A stretch of DNA of 64,000 nucleotides from Virgibacillus doumboii (GTDB lineage Bacteria; Bacillota; Bacilli; Bacillales; Amphibacillaceae). The notes beneath the pieces were generated by a model, which did no database searches, had not been told where the DNA came from, and worked only from the letters and a program-made list of their open reading frames with translations. The position numbers were made by a program, and so were the translations under genes. Below, in pieces: positions 53,322 to 61,910 of this stretch. The number at the start of each line of letters is the position of its first letter. The first letter of the stretch is position 1. The DNA is taken from NCBI RefSeq assembly GCF_902806455.1, contig NZ_CADCWQ010000002.1, positions 248,001 through 312,000 of the forward strand, in the 5' to 3' direction.

Positions 53322-53363
53322 TTTTTTATGTATAAATAACCTGATGAAGTTAACAATACATGC

Positions 53364-53448
53364 GGAGGGGTAGCGAAGTGGCTAAACGCGGCGGACTGTA
53401 AATCCGCTCCCTCAGGGTTCGGGAGTTCGAATCTCTCCCCCTCCACCA
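53364..53448 (+). tRNA. tRNA-Tyr (GTA)
   Basis: An 85-nt class II tRNA with a long variable arm; GGAGGGG acceptor, GTA anticodon in GGACTGTAAATCC, CCA encoded. Confidence 0.97.
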
Positions 53449-53458
53449 TATTTTTTAT

Positions 53459-53530
53459 TGGGCTATAGCCAAGCGGTAAGGCAACGGGTTTTGATCCCGT
53501 GACGCGCTGGTTCGAATCCAGCTAGCCCAG
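53459..53530 (+). tRNA. tRNA-Gln (TTG)
   Basis: A 72-nt cloverleaf; TGGGCTA acceptor, TTG anticodon in GGGTTTTGATCCC, CCA not encoded. Confidence 0.96.
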
Positions 53531-53566
53531 CCTTTTTTATTTTTGTACATAATTAGAGATTTTGCC

Positions 53567-53779
53567 TGCAACACGACGAGCACCCAGAGAATGCTCAGCA
53601 TAAAAATCAAAAAACATCCATAACATGAGCCATTAGCTGGCCGCCAGCACCATCGAGTACGCTACCATGTGCAGGCCTGCGAGAAGTGCTGCTTCACCGA
53701 AATAACTTGCAACACGACGAGCACCTCATGAACGCTCACATTAAAATTAGAAAACATTCATAACATGAGCCATTAGCTC
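53567..53779. repeat. 141-bp-period duplication ending in the tRNA-Lys start
   Basis: A 71-bp segment starting TGCAACACGACGAGCACC and ending with the first 12 nt of tRNA-Lys (GAGCCATTAGCT) occurs at 53567-53638 and again at 53708-53779. Between them lies copy 2 of the tRNA-cluster element (GCTACCATGTGCAGGCCTGC and CTTCACCGAAATAACT). Confidence 0.85.
53627..53650 (+). pseudogene. 5' fragment of tRNA-Lys
   Basis: GAGCCATTAGCT followed by GGCCGCCAGCAC; the first 12 bases are identical to the intact tRNA-Lys at 53767, after which the sequence runs into the conserved element. Confidence 0.75.
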
Positions 53780-53839
53780 AGCTGGCAGAGCATCTGACTT
53801 TTAATCAGAGGGTCGGAGGTTCGAATCCTCCATGGCTCA
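53767..53839 (+). tRNA. tRNA-Lys (TTT)
   Basis: A 73-nt cloverleaf; GAGCCAT acceptor, TTT anticodon in GACTTTTAATC, CCA not encoded. Last tRNA of the cluster. Confidence 0.97.
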
Positions 53840-53890
53840 CTACCTATATTAAAAAACTCTAGCGGAAATACATAACACATATTATAATAG

Positions 53891-53946
53891 CAAATGAACA
53901 AGGTCGTTATGATTACCACCAGCAACCTTGTTTATTTGCATTTTTT
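53891..53946 (+). terminator. Terminator of the tRNA cluster
   Basis: CAAATGAACAAGGT (53891-53904) pairs with ACCTTGTTTATTTG (53925-53938), 13 of 14 pairs, followed by a T-run. Confidence 0.82.
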
Positions 53947-53984
53947 GCTGTTTTTTTACATAATAGAAACAGTAATTTTAATAA

Positions 53985-54014
53985 TTGACCTAACTAATTA
54001 TAATGGCATATATT
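53985..54014 (+). promoter_or_regulatory. Possible promoter of the mevalonate operon
   Basis: TTGACC (53985-53990), an 18-bp spacer and TATATT (54009-54014). An overlapping alternative uses TATAAT at 53999-54004 with a poor -35 box. Confidence 0.5.
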
Positions 54015-54043
54015 AATGATGATAGCCAAAAGGATGAGGCGCT

Positions 54044-55333
54044 ATGGAAACTTCTAGAATTCCTAACTTTTACAACATGAGTGTTGAGGAACGAAGACAC
54101 CTCCTTACTGAAATGGATTCTTTTACCGGAGAGGAAGCGGATTACTTATATTCAAAAGAACCGCTGCCGACTGAGACAGCGGATAAAATGATTGAAAATG
54201 TAATCGGAACGTTTCCACTTCCATTAGGTTTGGGATTGAATTTCTTAATAAATGGGAAAGAATATGTAGTACCAATGGCAATTGAGGAACCTTCTGTTGT
54301 TGCCTCAGCAAGTCATATCGCAAAAATAGTCAGAAATGCCGGCGGTTTTTCCACAGAAGCAACCGACCGGGTGATGACAGGTCAAATACAAGTTGTTGGC
54401 TGCCCTGATTTTGATGCAGCAAAGGAAACTATATTAAATGAAAAAGATGCGTTGATTAAAGACGCCAATGCTGCATATCCTAGTTTAGTAGCGAGGGGTG
54501 GCGGAGCAGAAGATCTGGAAGTAAGGATTTTAAATGAAGAATCGGATTCCCAATATGGCAAAATGCTCATCCTTCATGTTTATATAAATACATGTGATGC
54601 AATGGGTGCGAATATTATAAATACGATGGTTGAATCGTTGGCACCTACCATTGAACAGCTCACGGAAGGGAAAGTATATTTACGAATTCTTTCCAATTAT
54701 CCTGATCGATGCCTTGCACGTGCACGTTGTGTTATTCCACCTGATTTACTCAAGACAGGCAATTTTTCAGGTGAAGAAGTGCGGGACGGCGTAATTCATG
54801 CATATGAGTTTGCTGCATCTGATCCTTATCGTGCGGTTACCCACAATAAAGGAACCATGAATGGAATTGACCCAATCGTTATTGCTACAGGCAATGACTG
54901 GCGTGCAGTTGAGGCTGGAGCTCATGCACATGCTGCACGAAACGGCAAATATGGTTCCATGACGGAATGGTACAAAGATGAGGAAGGGAACCTCGTTGGC
55001 GAATTGGAACTTCCTATGTCTGTAGGAATTGTCGGTGGCTCTATAAAAGTTCATCCAACCTCAAAGCTTGCTCATAAAATTTTGGATGTGGATACAGCAC
55101 AGGAGTTGGCACAAGTTATGGTTGCTGTTGGACTTGCTCAAAACCTTGGTGCCCTCAAAGCCCTGGCAACAGATGGTATCCAAAAGGGTCATATGGCGTT
55201 ACATTCTCGTTCTGTTGCTATTGCAGCAGGAGCGACAGGGGAGATGATTGATATCATTGCTGAACGTTTAATTGATGAAAAAGAAATCCGTGTTGGAAAA
55301 GCTAAAGAATTGGTGGAAGAATATATAAAATGA
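54044..55333 (+). CDS. mvaA: Hydroxymethylglutaryl-CoA reductase, class II
   Basis: A 429-residue enzyme reducing HMG-CoA to mevalonate. Class II motifs: ENVIGTFPLPLG (catalytic Glu), DAMGANIINT, GTMNGIDPIVIATGNDWRA and the C-terminal GHMALHSRSVA with the catalytic His. It has no membrane anchor. It starts after GATGAGGCGCT. The stop overlaps the next start (ATGA), giving a coupled mvaA-mvaK1-mvaD-mvaK2 operon. Confidence 0.96.
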   Translation: METSRIPNFYNMSVEERRHLLTEMDSFTGEEADYLYSKEPLPTETADKMIENVIGTFPLPLGLGLNFLINGKEYVVPMAIEEPSVVASASHIAKIVRNAGGFSTEATDRVMTGQIQVVGCPDFDAAKETILNEKDALIKDANAAYPSLVARGGGAEDLEVRILNEESDSQYGKMLILHVYINTCDAMGANIINTMVESLAPTIEQLTEGKVYLRILSNYPDRCLARARCVIPPDLLKTGNFSGEEVRDGVIHAYEFAASDPYRAVTHNKGTMNGIDPIVIATGNDWRAVEAGAHAHAARNGKYGSMTEWYKDEEGNLVGELELPMSVGIVGGSIKVHPTSKLAHKILDVDTAQELAQVMVAVGLAQNLGALKALATDGIQKGHMALHSRSVAIAAGATGEMIDIIAERLIDEKEIRVGKAKELVEEYIK

Positions 55334-56301
55334 GTGCAGAAAAAGCAACAACTTCAGAACAAATAGCTATAGGTGTAGCTCATAGTAAATTGATTTTAAT
55401 TGGGGAGCATGCAGTTGTACACGGGCAACCTGCAATCGCACTTCCATTCCCGCTGGTAGGGGTAGAATCGGTTATTGATTACGCACCAGGTAAAGTGAAG
55501 ATTGACAGTACTTTTTATCATGGACCAATTGACGCTGCTCCGGAATCACTGGAGGGAATTGTTAATTGCATTAAGGCTACCTTAAATCATCTTCATTTAC
55601 CATGTGAGGATATGTTAATCCGGATCAAATCATCCATACCGCCTGGAAAAGGGCTTGGCTCAAGTGCTTCTGTCGCAATTGCTGTGATCAAGTCTCTATT
55701 TTCCTACTTCGACCGGGGTTATACGGAGGAAGAGTTATTGGAATTAGCTAACATCTCAGAAACATATGCCCATGGTGTACCGAGTGGAATTGACACAATG
55801 ACAATCACTTCGGAATCTCCGGTTTGGTATGAAAAAGAACAGCCAATCGAACTTATCAACCCGAAAGGTGATTTCCACTTTATCGTAGCAGATTCCGGAA
55901 GAGTGGGCGATACGCGTCTTGCTGTTGAGTCGGTTGCCAGTTTATTCAAATCAGCGCCAAGACGTATCCAGGCCAAGTTGGATCGGATAGGTGAATTAAC
56001 ACACCGGGCAAGAAATGCACTGGAAAGCGCCAGCAAGCATTTGCTTGGTCAGATGCTAAATGAGGCACAAAAAGAATTGGAAGCACTTGGAGTAAGTGAT
56101 GCCGGCCTGAACAGACTGATTTACTTTGCACGGCAGGAAGGTGCCCTTGGTGCTAAATTAACCGGCGGCGGAAATGGCGGCTGTATTATTGCGTTGGCAC
56201 GTAATGAAGTCCATTCCAGACAGTTAGCCGAAAAGCTGAAAAAATTCGGTGCACATGCAGTGTGGCCTTTTGTTTTAAGAAGAAAATCTGAGAAATTATA
56301 A
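55330..56301 (+). CDS. mvk: Mevalonate kinase
   Basis: A 323-residue GHMP kinase phosphorylating mevalonate. The ATP-binding loop PPGKGLGSSASVAIAV, N-terminal KLILIGEHAVVHGQPA and C-terminal KLTGGGNGGCIIAL are typical. It overlaps mvaA by four bases. Confidence 0.95.
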   Translation: MSAEKATTSEQIAIGVAHSKLILIGEHAVVHGQPAIALPFPLVGVESVIDYAPGKVKIDSTFYHGPIDAAPESLEGIVNCIKATLNHLHLPCEDMLIRIKSSIPPGKGLGSSASVAIAVIKSLFSYFDRGYTEEELLELANISETYAHGVPSGIDTMTITSESPVWYEKEQPIELINPKGDFHFIVADSGRVGDTRLAVESVASLFKSAPRRIQAKLDRIGELTHRARNALESASKHLLGQMLNEAQKELEALGVSDAGLNRLIYFARQEGALGAKLTGGGNGGCIIALARNEVHSRQLAEKLKKFGAHAVWPFVLRRKSEKL

Positions 56302-56319
56302 GTAAAAAGGGGAACGAAG

Positions 56320-57297
56320 ATGAAGGCAACAGCCAAAGCACATACAAATATTGCCTTAATTAAATACTGGGGTAAACGGGATGAGTCATTAATCCTCCCC
56401 ATGAACAATAACCTTTCATTGACACTTGATGGGTTCTACACAACGACTTCGGTCGAATTTCGTGAAGACCTCACCAGTGACAGTTTTTATCTTAATGAAA
56501 AGGCAGTTTCGGGCAAAGAATTTGATCGTGTTACCACTTTTTTGGATCTAATTCGCAGCTTTGCGGGTAGACCCAATTTTTTTGCCGATGTGCGTTCAAC
56601 AAATCACGTACCCACAGCTGCAGGCTTTGCATCATCTGCTTCCGGTTTTGCGGCGTTGGCAGCTGCGGCGACTGAATCATTGGGCCACGATATAAGTGAA
56701 CAGGAGCTCTCCATGCTTACCAGGCAAGGCTCCGGCTCAGCATGCCGATCGATTTATGGTGGGTTCGTGGAATGGGAAAAAGGTACGCAATCAGATGGTT
56801 CTGATTCCTATGCTGTACAGGTGGCACCTGAGGACCATTGGGATATTCGTGTCGCGGCGGTTGTTTTGTCTTCCAATACCAAAAAAATACTCAGCAGGGA
56901 AGGCATGAAGCGGACCGTTGAAACATCTGCTTTTTATTCCAGCTGGGTTGACAGTATTCCTGATGACCTGGAGCAAATCAAGCAAGGTATCAAAGATAAA
57001 GACTTTGAAAAGGTTGGAAGAATCGCTGAAGCAAATTGCCTGAAGATGCATGCCACTACCTTGGCGGCAAATCCCCCATTTACCTATTGGAATGATCGGA
57101 CGGTAGCAGTTATGGATGCTGTCAGAAATTTGCGGGAGAATGGAGTTCCGGCATATTTCACCATTGATGCCGGTCCTAACGTAAAAGTTCTTTATTTACC
57201 GGAAAACGAGGAAACGATAAAAAATGCGCTCCGTGACGTACCTGGTGTAAATGATGTAATTGTTAGCCGTTCAGGTCAGGGAATAACGTATCTTTAG
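56320..57297 (+). CDS. mvaD: Diphosphomevalonate decarboxylase
   Basis: A 325-residue GHMP-superfamily enzyme producing isopentenyl diphosphate. It starts KATAKAHTNIALIKYWGKRD and has PTAAGFASSASGFAALA and GSGSACRSIYGGFVEW, all diagnostic. It follows the kinase by 18 bp. Confidence 0.96.
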   Translation: MKATAKAHTNIALIKYWGKRDESLILPMNNNLSLTLDGFYTTTSVEFREDLTSDSFYLNEKAVSGKEFDRVTTFLDLIRSFAGRPNFFADVRSTNHVPTAAGFASSASGFAALAAAATESLGHDISEQELSMLTRQGSGSACRSIYGGFVEWEKGTQSDGSDSYAVQVAPEDHWDIRVAAVVLSSNTKKILSREGMKRTVETSAFYSSWVDSIPDDLEQIKQGIKDKDFEKVGRIAEANCLKMHATTLAANPPFTYWNDRTVAVMDAVRNLRENGVPAYFTIDAGPNVKVLYLPENEETIKNALRDVPGVNDVIVSRSGQGITYL

Positions 57298-57310
57298 GAG
57301 TTGAATTTTT

Positions 57311-58393
57311 TTGCCTACTACAATAAAAGTGCCCGGGAAATTAATGATTGCAGGGGAATTTGCCGTACTCGAACCTTATTATGATTTAGTTGTAATGGCG
57401 GTTAACCGGTATGTTTATGCTACATTAGCTGAAAACGATGAAAATCGTCTTTCGCTGGAGACATTTGATTTAAGTAATTTAGCGTGGGAGTATGAATCGA
57501 ATGCCGTAAATATAAAGACAGATGACCCACGTGTACGGTTTGTGGAAGATGCTATGACAATAGTCTGTACCTATTTACGGGAAAATAATATCGTGCCGAC
57601 TCCGTTTCACCTGACCGTTAAAAGTGAATTGGACGATGTTTCGGGGCGAAAATATGGATTAGGATCTAGTGCCGCGGTGGTTACTTCGGTAGTTGCCTCT
57701 ATTTTAAAAAAATTCCTTCCTGAAGGTCATTCTGCAGGTTTGATTTTTAAACTGGCAGCCGTTGCCCATGTCAAAACACAGGGGAGCGGGTCAGGAGCTG
57801 ACGTTGCTGCTTCCTCATATGGCGGATTTTTGCAATATGCATCATTTCAGGCGGACTGGCTGCAGAAGGCATATAAAAACACGGACTCTGTTACTCAATT
57901 AGTTGAAGAAAAATGGCCGTATCTCTCTTTAAATCCAATCAAATTGCCTGAAAATGTACATATGTGTATAGGCTGGACAGGAACCCCGGCATCAACCAGC
58001 AAACTGATAACGAAAATTAAGCAGCTTAACATAGACAATCCCAAATTATATGAAGCATTCCTGACTGACAGCCAAACAGCAGTATCCACATTCCTGAAGG
58101 GGATCTCTGAGGAGGACACTTCACTTATTTTTAAAGGAATAAAGCAGAACAGACATGCATTAGCAGCGGTCGGTCAAAACGCCAATGCAGAAGTCGAAAC
58201 ACCTCTATTAAAAAAGTTGTGCGATCTTGCTGAAGCATACGGTGGAGCAGGAAAGCCATCAGGGGCAGGCGGTGGAGACTGCGGGATTGCATTTCTCCCG
58301 TCCCGTGACAAAGCTGAACAGCTAATGAAGGTATGGGAACAGGCAGGGATTAAACCGTTGGATATCGTTACCTCACAAAACAGGAGCGGTTGA
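57311..58393 (+). CDS. mvaK2: Phosphomevalonate kinase
   Basis: A 360-residue GHMP kinase for the second phosphorylation. TTG at 57311 follows TAGGAGTTGAAT; the first residues PTTIKVPGKLMIAGEFAVLE are normal. ATP loop KYGLGSSAAVVTSVV and GAGGGDCGIAFLPS are present. Closes the operon; HMG-CoA synthase and IPP isomerase are not in the window. Confidence 0.95.
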   Translation: MPTTIKVPGKLMIAGEFAVLEPYYDLVVMAVNRYVYATLAENDENRLSLETFDLSNLAWEYESNAVNIKTDDPRVRFVEDAMTIVCTYLRENNIVPTPFHLTVKSELDDVSGRKYGLGSSAAVVTSVVASILKKFLPEGHSAGLIFKLAAVAHVKTQGSGSGADVAASSYGGFLQYASFQADWLQKAYKNTDSVTQLVEEKWPYLSLNPIKLPENVHMCIGWTGTPASTSKLITKIKQLNIDNPKLYEAFLTDSQTAVSTFLKGISEEDTSLIFKGIKQNRHALAAVGQNANAEVETPLLKKLCDLAEAYGGAGKPSGAGGGDCGIAFLPSRDKAEQLMKVWEQAGIKPLDIVTSQNRSG

Positions 58394-58399
58394 AATATA

Positions 58400-58440
58400 A
58401 AAAGCAGGATTGACTAATAAAAGCCAATCCTGCTTTCTTT
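58400..58440. terminator. Terminator between mvaK2 and the acyl-CoA dehydrogenase
   Basis: AAAGCAGGATTG (58401-58412) pairs with CAATCCTGCTTT (58425-58436), then TCTTT; shared by convergent genes. Confidence 0.85.
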
Positions 58441-59587
58441 ATGCCAATATTTTCTCAGCTATTTCAATCCGCTGCATCTCAACGGTTCCGGTATAAATCT
58501 GGGTGATTTTCGCATCACGCATCATCCGCTCAACCGGATAATCTCGTATATAGCCATAACCGCCGAATAGTTGGACAACCTCTGTCGTTAACTTCATCGC
58601 CATTTCTGATACATATGCTTTACACATCGACGAAGCAATACTGTAATCTTCCCCTTCTTGCTGCAGGGTGGCAGCCTGGTTAATTAATAGACGAGAAGTC
58701 TCTAACTGGATTGCCATATCGGCCAGTTTGAACTGAATGGATTGAAAGTCCTTTAAAGCTTTACCAAACTGTTTTCGTTCTTTAACATAATCCAACGCAA
58801 GCTGGTAGGCACCTTCTGCAATTCCAAGCGCCTGTGCACTCATAGCGAGGCGGCCACCCTGGAGTGTCCGTTTGGCAATTTTATAGCCGTCTCCTTCTTT
58901 TCCAAGCAGATTTTCAGCTGGTATCCGGCAGTTATCAAAATTTAAAGAGGAAACGACGTGACCGCGAATTCCCATTTTTTTCTCCGGAACCCCGGTAGTA
59001 AAGCCTTCTGTTCCTTTTTCAATGATAAAAGCACTTAAGTTCTCACCATCGTCACTGGTTTTATCGCCAGTCTGCATGAACACAACATAAATCCCCGCAG
59101 GCCCGGCATTGCTTGTAAACACTTTATTTCCGTTTACTATATAATGATCCCCATCTCTAACAGCACGGGTGGTTAATTGCTTGTAGTTCGAGCCATGATC
59201 GGGTTCAGTCAGACTGAATGCACCTAACTGCTCACCGGAAGCGAGAGGTGTAAGAAATTTCTTCTTTTGTTCCTCGGTTCCGAATGTGTAGATTGGCCAA
59301 CTGGCAAGCGCAGTGTGAATGGCTAAATCAGATCCGGTTGCACCACATACTTTGGATAATTCCTCAACGGCATTGATGAACGTTACATAGTCCATTCCCG
59401 CACCGCCGTATTTTTCAGGCCATGGTATTCCAGTAATCCCTTGTTCAGCCATTTTGTGAAACTGGCCCCAATCAAAGTACTCTTCTTCATCACGCTTGGC
59501 TGCAAGCGGGGCGATTTCATTTTTTGCAAATTTCTTTAGCATTGCTGAGATTTGCATTTGGTCACGTTCCAATACTAATGTATCCAT
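58439..59587 (-). CDS. Acyl-CoA dehydrogenase family protein
   Basis: A 382-residue flavoenzyme. I choose ATG at 59587 (MDTLVLERDQMQISAML), after GAGGTG. FAD- and substrate-binding motifs AFSLTEPDHGSNYKQL, VNGNKVFTSNAG and GGYGYIRDYPVERMMRDAKI are present. The usual catalytic glutamate (IYEGT) is replaced by Thr: IYTGTVEMQR. The Glu site used by isovaleryl-CoA dehydrogenases also seems to be Gly (LQGGRLAMSA). Fatty-acid role is supported by a FadR-like operator upstream. Confidence 0.9.
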   Translation of the reverse strand: MDTLVLERDQMQISAMLKKFAKNEIAPLAAKRDEEEYFDWGQFHKMAEQGITGIPWPEKYGGAGMDYVTFINAVEELSKVCGATGSDLAIHTALASWPIYTFGTEEQKKKFLTPLASGEQLGAFSLTEPDHGSNYKQLTTRAVRDGDHYIVNGNKVFTSNAGPAGIYVVFMQTGDKTSDDGENLSAFIIEKGTEGFTTGVPEKKMGIRGHVVSSLNFDNCRIPAENLLGKEGDGYKIAKRTLQGGRLAMSAQALGIAEGAYQLALDYVKERKQFGKALKDFQSIQFKLADMAIQLETSRLLINQAATLQQEGEDYSIASSMCKAYVSEMAMKLTTEVVQLFGGYGYIRDYPVERMMRDAKITQIYTGTVEMQRIEIAEKILA

Positions 59588-59652
59588 ACGTATCACCTCA
59601 TTGATAGAGTAGTGTTAATGGAAATAGGGATGTCGTATATCTTTATATAAAA

Positions 59653-59670
59653 TGAATGAATACTCATTCA
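59653..59670. promoter_or_regulatory. FadR-like operator
   Basis: TGAATGAATACTCATTCA is a near-perfect palindrome and fits the B. subtilis FadR box (TGAATGANTANTCATTCA). It lies 66 bp upstream of the acyl-CoA dehydrogenase start. Confidence 0.75.
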
Positions 59671-59776
59671 GTGCATGTCTTAAAAAAATAGAACCTTTTT
59701 TGAGTCCACCTCCAGTAAATTATATTTCTTTCATATTCATTATAACATAAAACGCTTTCAACTGTTAGAAATTATT

Positions 59777-59807
59777 TGAACAATGTGTGAATGTATATAT
59801 ATACATT
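59777..59807. promoter_or_regulatory. Palindrome and possible promoter upstream of arginase gene
   Basis: AATGTATATATATACATT (59790-59807) is a perfect 18-bp palindrome. TTGAAC (59777-59782) with ATATAC 17 bp on would be an overlapping promoter. The palindrome vaguely resembles an ARG box, but is AT-only in the middle; regulator unknown. Confidence 0.5.
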
Positions 59808-59870
59808 TTTTTGTCAGGTTGAGTCATTCCCCGTTTTTTGTCTAAAATAAACGATAGAGGAGGCGCTTTC

Positions 59871-60773
59871 ATGAAGAAAAATATGTCTATTATTGGCGTG
59901 CCGATGGATCTTGGACAAAGCCGCCGCGGGGTAGATATGGGTCCGAGTGCAATTCGCTATGCAGGTGTTATCGAAACACTTGAGAATTTACAATACAGTA
60001 TTAACGATTTGGGTGATGTGCAAATTTCCCGCCCGGACAGTAAATATGAGACACAGGAAGATAATTTGCGGAACCTGCAGCAGGTTGCTGAAGGGAATCA
60101 GAAGCTTGCAGAAATGGTTGACGCGGAAATTAATAAAGGCCGTTTCCCATTGGTTTTGGGCGGTGACCACAGTATTGCAATCGGAAGCTTGGCAGGTATA
60201 GCAAAACACTATGAAAATTTAGGTGTCATCTGGTATGACGCACATGGTGATTTAAATTCGGGTGAAACATCTCCATCAGGAAATATTCACGGGATGCCGC
60301 TTGCCGTCAGCCTTGGTATTGGTAATGAAAAACTGACAAACATGCTTGGCTATCAGCCGAAAATTAAGCCGGAAAATATTGTGATCATCGGTGCCCGTTC
60401 ACTTGACCCTGGTGAAAAAGAATTGATCAAAGAAAAAGGCATTAAAGTCTATTCCATGCATGAAATTGACCGCGTGGGAATGACAAAGGTAATGTCTGAA
60501 TCAATAGACTACTTAAAAGAACGTACAGATGGTGTTCATCTGAGTCTCGATTTGGATGGTCTTGACCCTGAAGAAGCACCGGGTGTGGGGACACCGGTAA
60601 TTGGTGGTTTATCATACCGGGAAAGCCATTTGGCAATGGAAATGCTCGAGGAGTCAAATCTTCTTACATCAGCGGAATTTGTCGAGGTAAATCCGATCCT
60701 GGACGATAAAAACAAAACGGCAACAATGGCTGTTGGTTTAATTGGGTCATTGTTCGGTGAAAAGTTGAAATAG
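59871..60773 (+). CDS. rocF: Arginase
   Basis: A 300-residue Mn enzyme hydrolysing arginine to ornithine and urea. Metal motifs [24 protein letters not shown] and [14 protein letters not shown] are intact. I choose ATG at 59871 after AGAGGAGGCGC. It stands alone, without rocD or rocE; its position upstream of sigW is seen in several Bacillaceae. Confidence 0.96.
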   Translation: MKKNMSIIGVPMDLGQSRRGVDMGPSAIRYAGVIETLENLQYSINDLGDVQISRPDSKYETQEDNLRNLQQVAEGNQKLAEMVDAEINKGRFPLVLGGDHSIAIGSLAGIAKHYENLGVIWYDAHGDLNSGETSPSGNIHGMPLAVSLGIGNEKLTNMLGYQPKIKPENIVIIGARSLDPGEKELIKEKGIKVYSMHEIDRVGMTKVMSESIDYLKERTDGVHLSLDLDGLDPEEAPGVGTPVIGGLSYRESHLAMEMLEESNLLTSAEFVEVNPILDDKNKTATMAVGLIGSLFGEKLK

Positions 60774-60789
60774 CGGTATTGAAAAATAA

Positions 60790-61086
60790 GGCTGGGACAA
60801 AACAAAAAAGTGTTGCCAAAAGACGAACAATGCATGGGGGATAGCGGAGGGAATATACGTAGACTCCTGGAGGAGGAAAGGCATCGGTGAGACTCCGAAG
60901 TGCGCTAGCACGAGGAGGCTCACCAGCCGCCCCCCGGCTAAGAAGACACTGCGAAATCGTACTTTTTGAGCAGATGTCGCCTTGGTACCCGGAGGTGTGA
61001 AAGCGAAGTATATTCCCGGAGCGGTTTTATGCACCATTTCCAATATGTTCGGATTTTGTTATGGATAAAACACTTTTGTCCCAGCC
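60790..61086. repeat. GGCTGGGACAAAA element
   Basis: GGCTGGGACAAAA (60790-60802) and TTTTGTCCCAGCC (61074-61086) are exact inverted 13-bp ends of a 297-bp element; AAAGTGTT and AACACTTTT extend the similarity. The inside holds a copy of the Bacillaceae repeat with AGACTCCTGGAGGAGG and CTCACCAGCCGCC. Non-coding. Confidence 0.8.
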
Positions 61087-61138
61087 CCATTTTATATAGG
61101 TACTTTTCGTAACTTTTGTTCTATTTAATTTCGTAGTT

Positions 61139-61304
61139 GATATAAACTGAGAGATAATTTTATATGTGTGTTAGCCCGCCGCTGAGAAAATACTCTTGGT
61201 GTTGCTATGCAAGAAATTCGATGAGGCACCACCACACGACATTCATCGACCAGGAAAATCTCTGGTGAGCCTTTCCGTGTTCGTTATACGTCGCAGTTTA
61301 TATC
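61139..61304. repeat. Intergenic element C with GATATAAACTG ends
   Basis: GATATAAACTG (61139-61149) and CAGTTTATATC (61294-61304) are exact inverted repeats, extended to 13 of 14. The 166-bp element shares its ends with elements A (25725) and B (32012) but not its interior. Non-coding. Confidence 0.65.
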
Positions 61305-61331
61305 TTTTTTATCAAAAACAACAAATAGTAT

Positions 61332-61898
61332 TTATATATGATAAATGTTCAGCTTATTCCAGATAGACTTCCAATCTTTTTTTCTAATACGGTCTTCATA
61401 GATGGAAGCACGTGCATCACATTCCGCAAAATAGGGTGTCGGCTTTACCTCCATATTGACAACATCATCAATTCCACAAGGAGCTGTTAGAATAACATTT
61501 TCCCCCTCATCCAATTTCACTCCAAGTGCTGTTGCAGTTTCCGGGAATTTGGATATCGCATCCACTGAGGATGAATAGGGCGGAATGCCATTAGCAATGT
61601 GCATTCTCGCTTCATTTTTAACGGACCAGGGAATATCTGGAATAATCTTTCTTAATTCAGCTTCAAGATTCTTTTCAATCGGTTCATCCATCGTTGTATC
61701 GTCAAAATAGATGAAATCAACATCGGGGATTCTTGTTCTTTCGCTGAAACCGTGCAATGTATCCCAGATTTTTGAGCGAACGAATCCTGCACAGATCCAC
61801 CAATCAGTTAAATTCAATGATTTTGCAGCTCTTAGAATCTCCATCATTCGGTCATCTTCTTCTATAATTTTTATGACATCCTCTTCCGATTTCAGCAT
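61332..61898 (-). CDS. Nucleotidyltransferase-family protein (DUF925)
   Basis: A 188-residue protein. WWICAGFVRSKIWDTLHG and RIPDVDFIYFDD match the NTP_transf_6 (DUF925) group, a minimal nucleotidyltransferase fold with the DxD-like DVDF. Reaction and substrate are unknown. The ribosome-binding site is GAGGAGG... before ATG at 61898. Confidence 0.85.
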   Translation of the reverse strand: MLKSEEDVIKIIEEDDRMMEILRAAKSLNLTDWWICAGFVRSKIWDTLHGFSERTRIPDVDFIYFDDTTMDEPIEKNLEAELRKIIPDIPWSVKNEARMHIANGIPPYSSSVDAISKFPETATALGVKLDEGENVILTAPCGIDDVVNMEVKPTPYFAECDARASIYEDRIRKKDWKSIWNKLNIYHI

Positions 61899-61910
61899 TA
61901 CCCGACCTCC

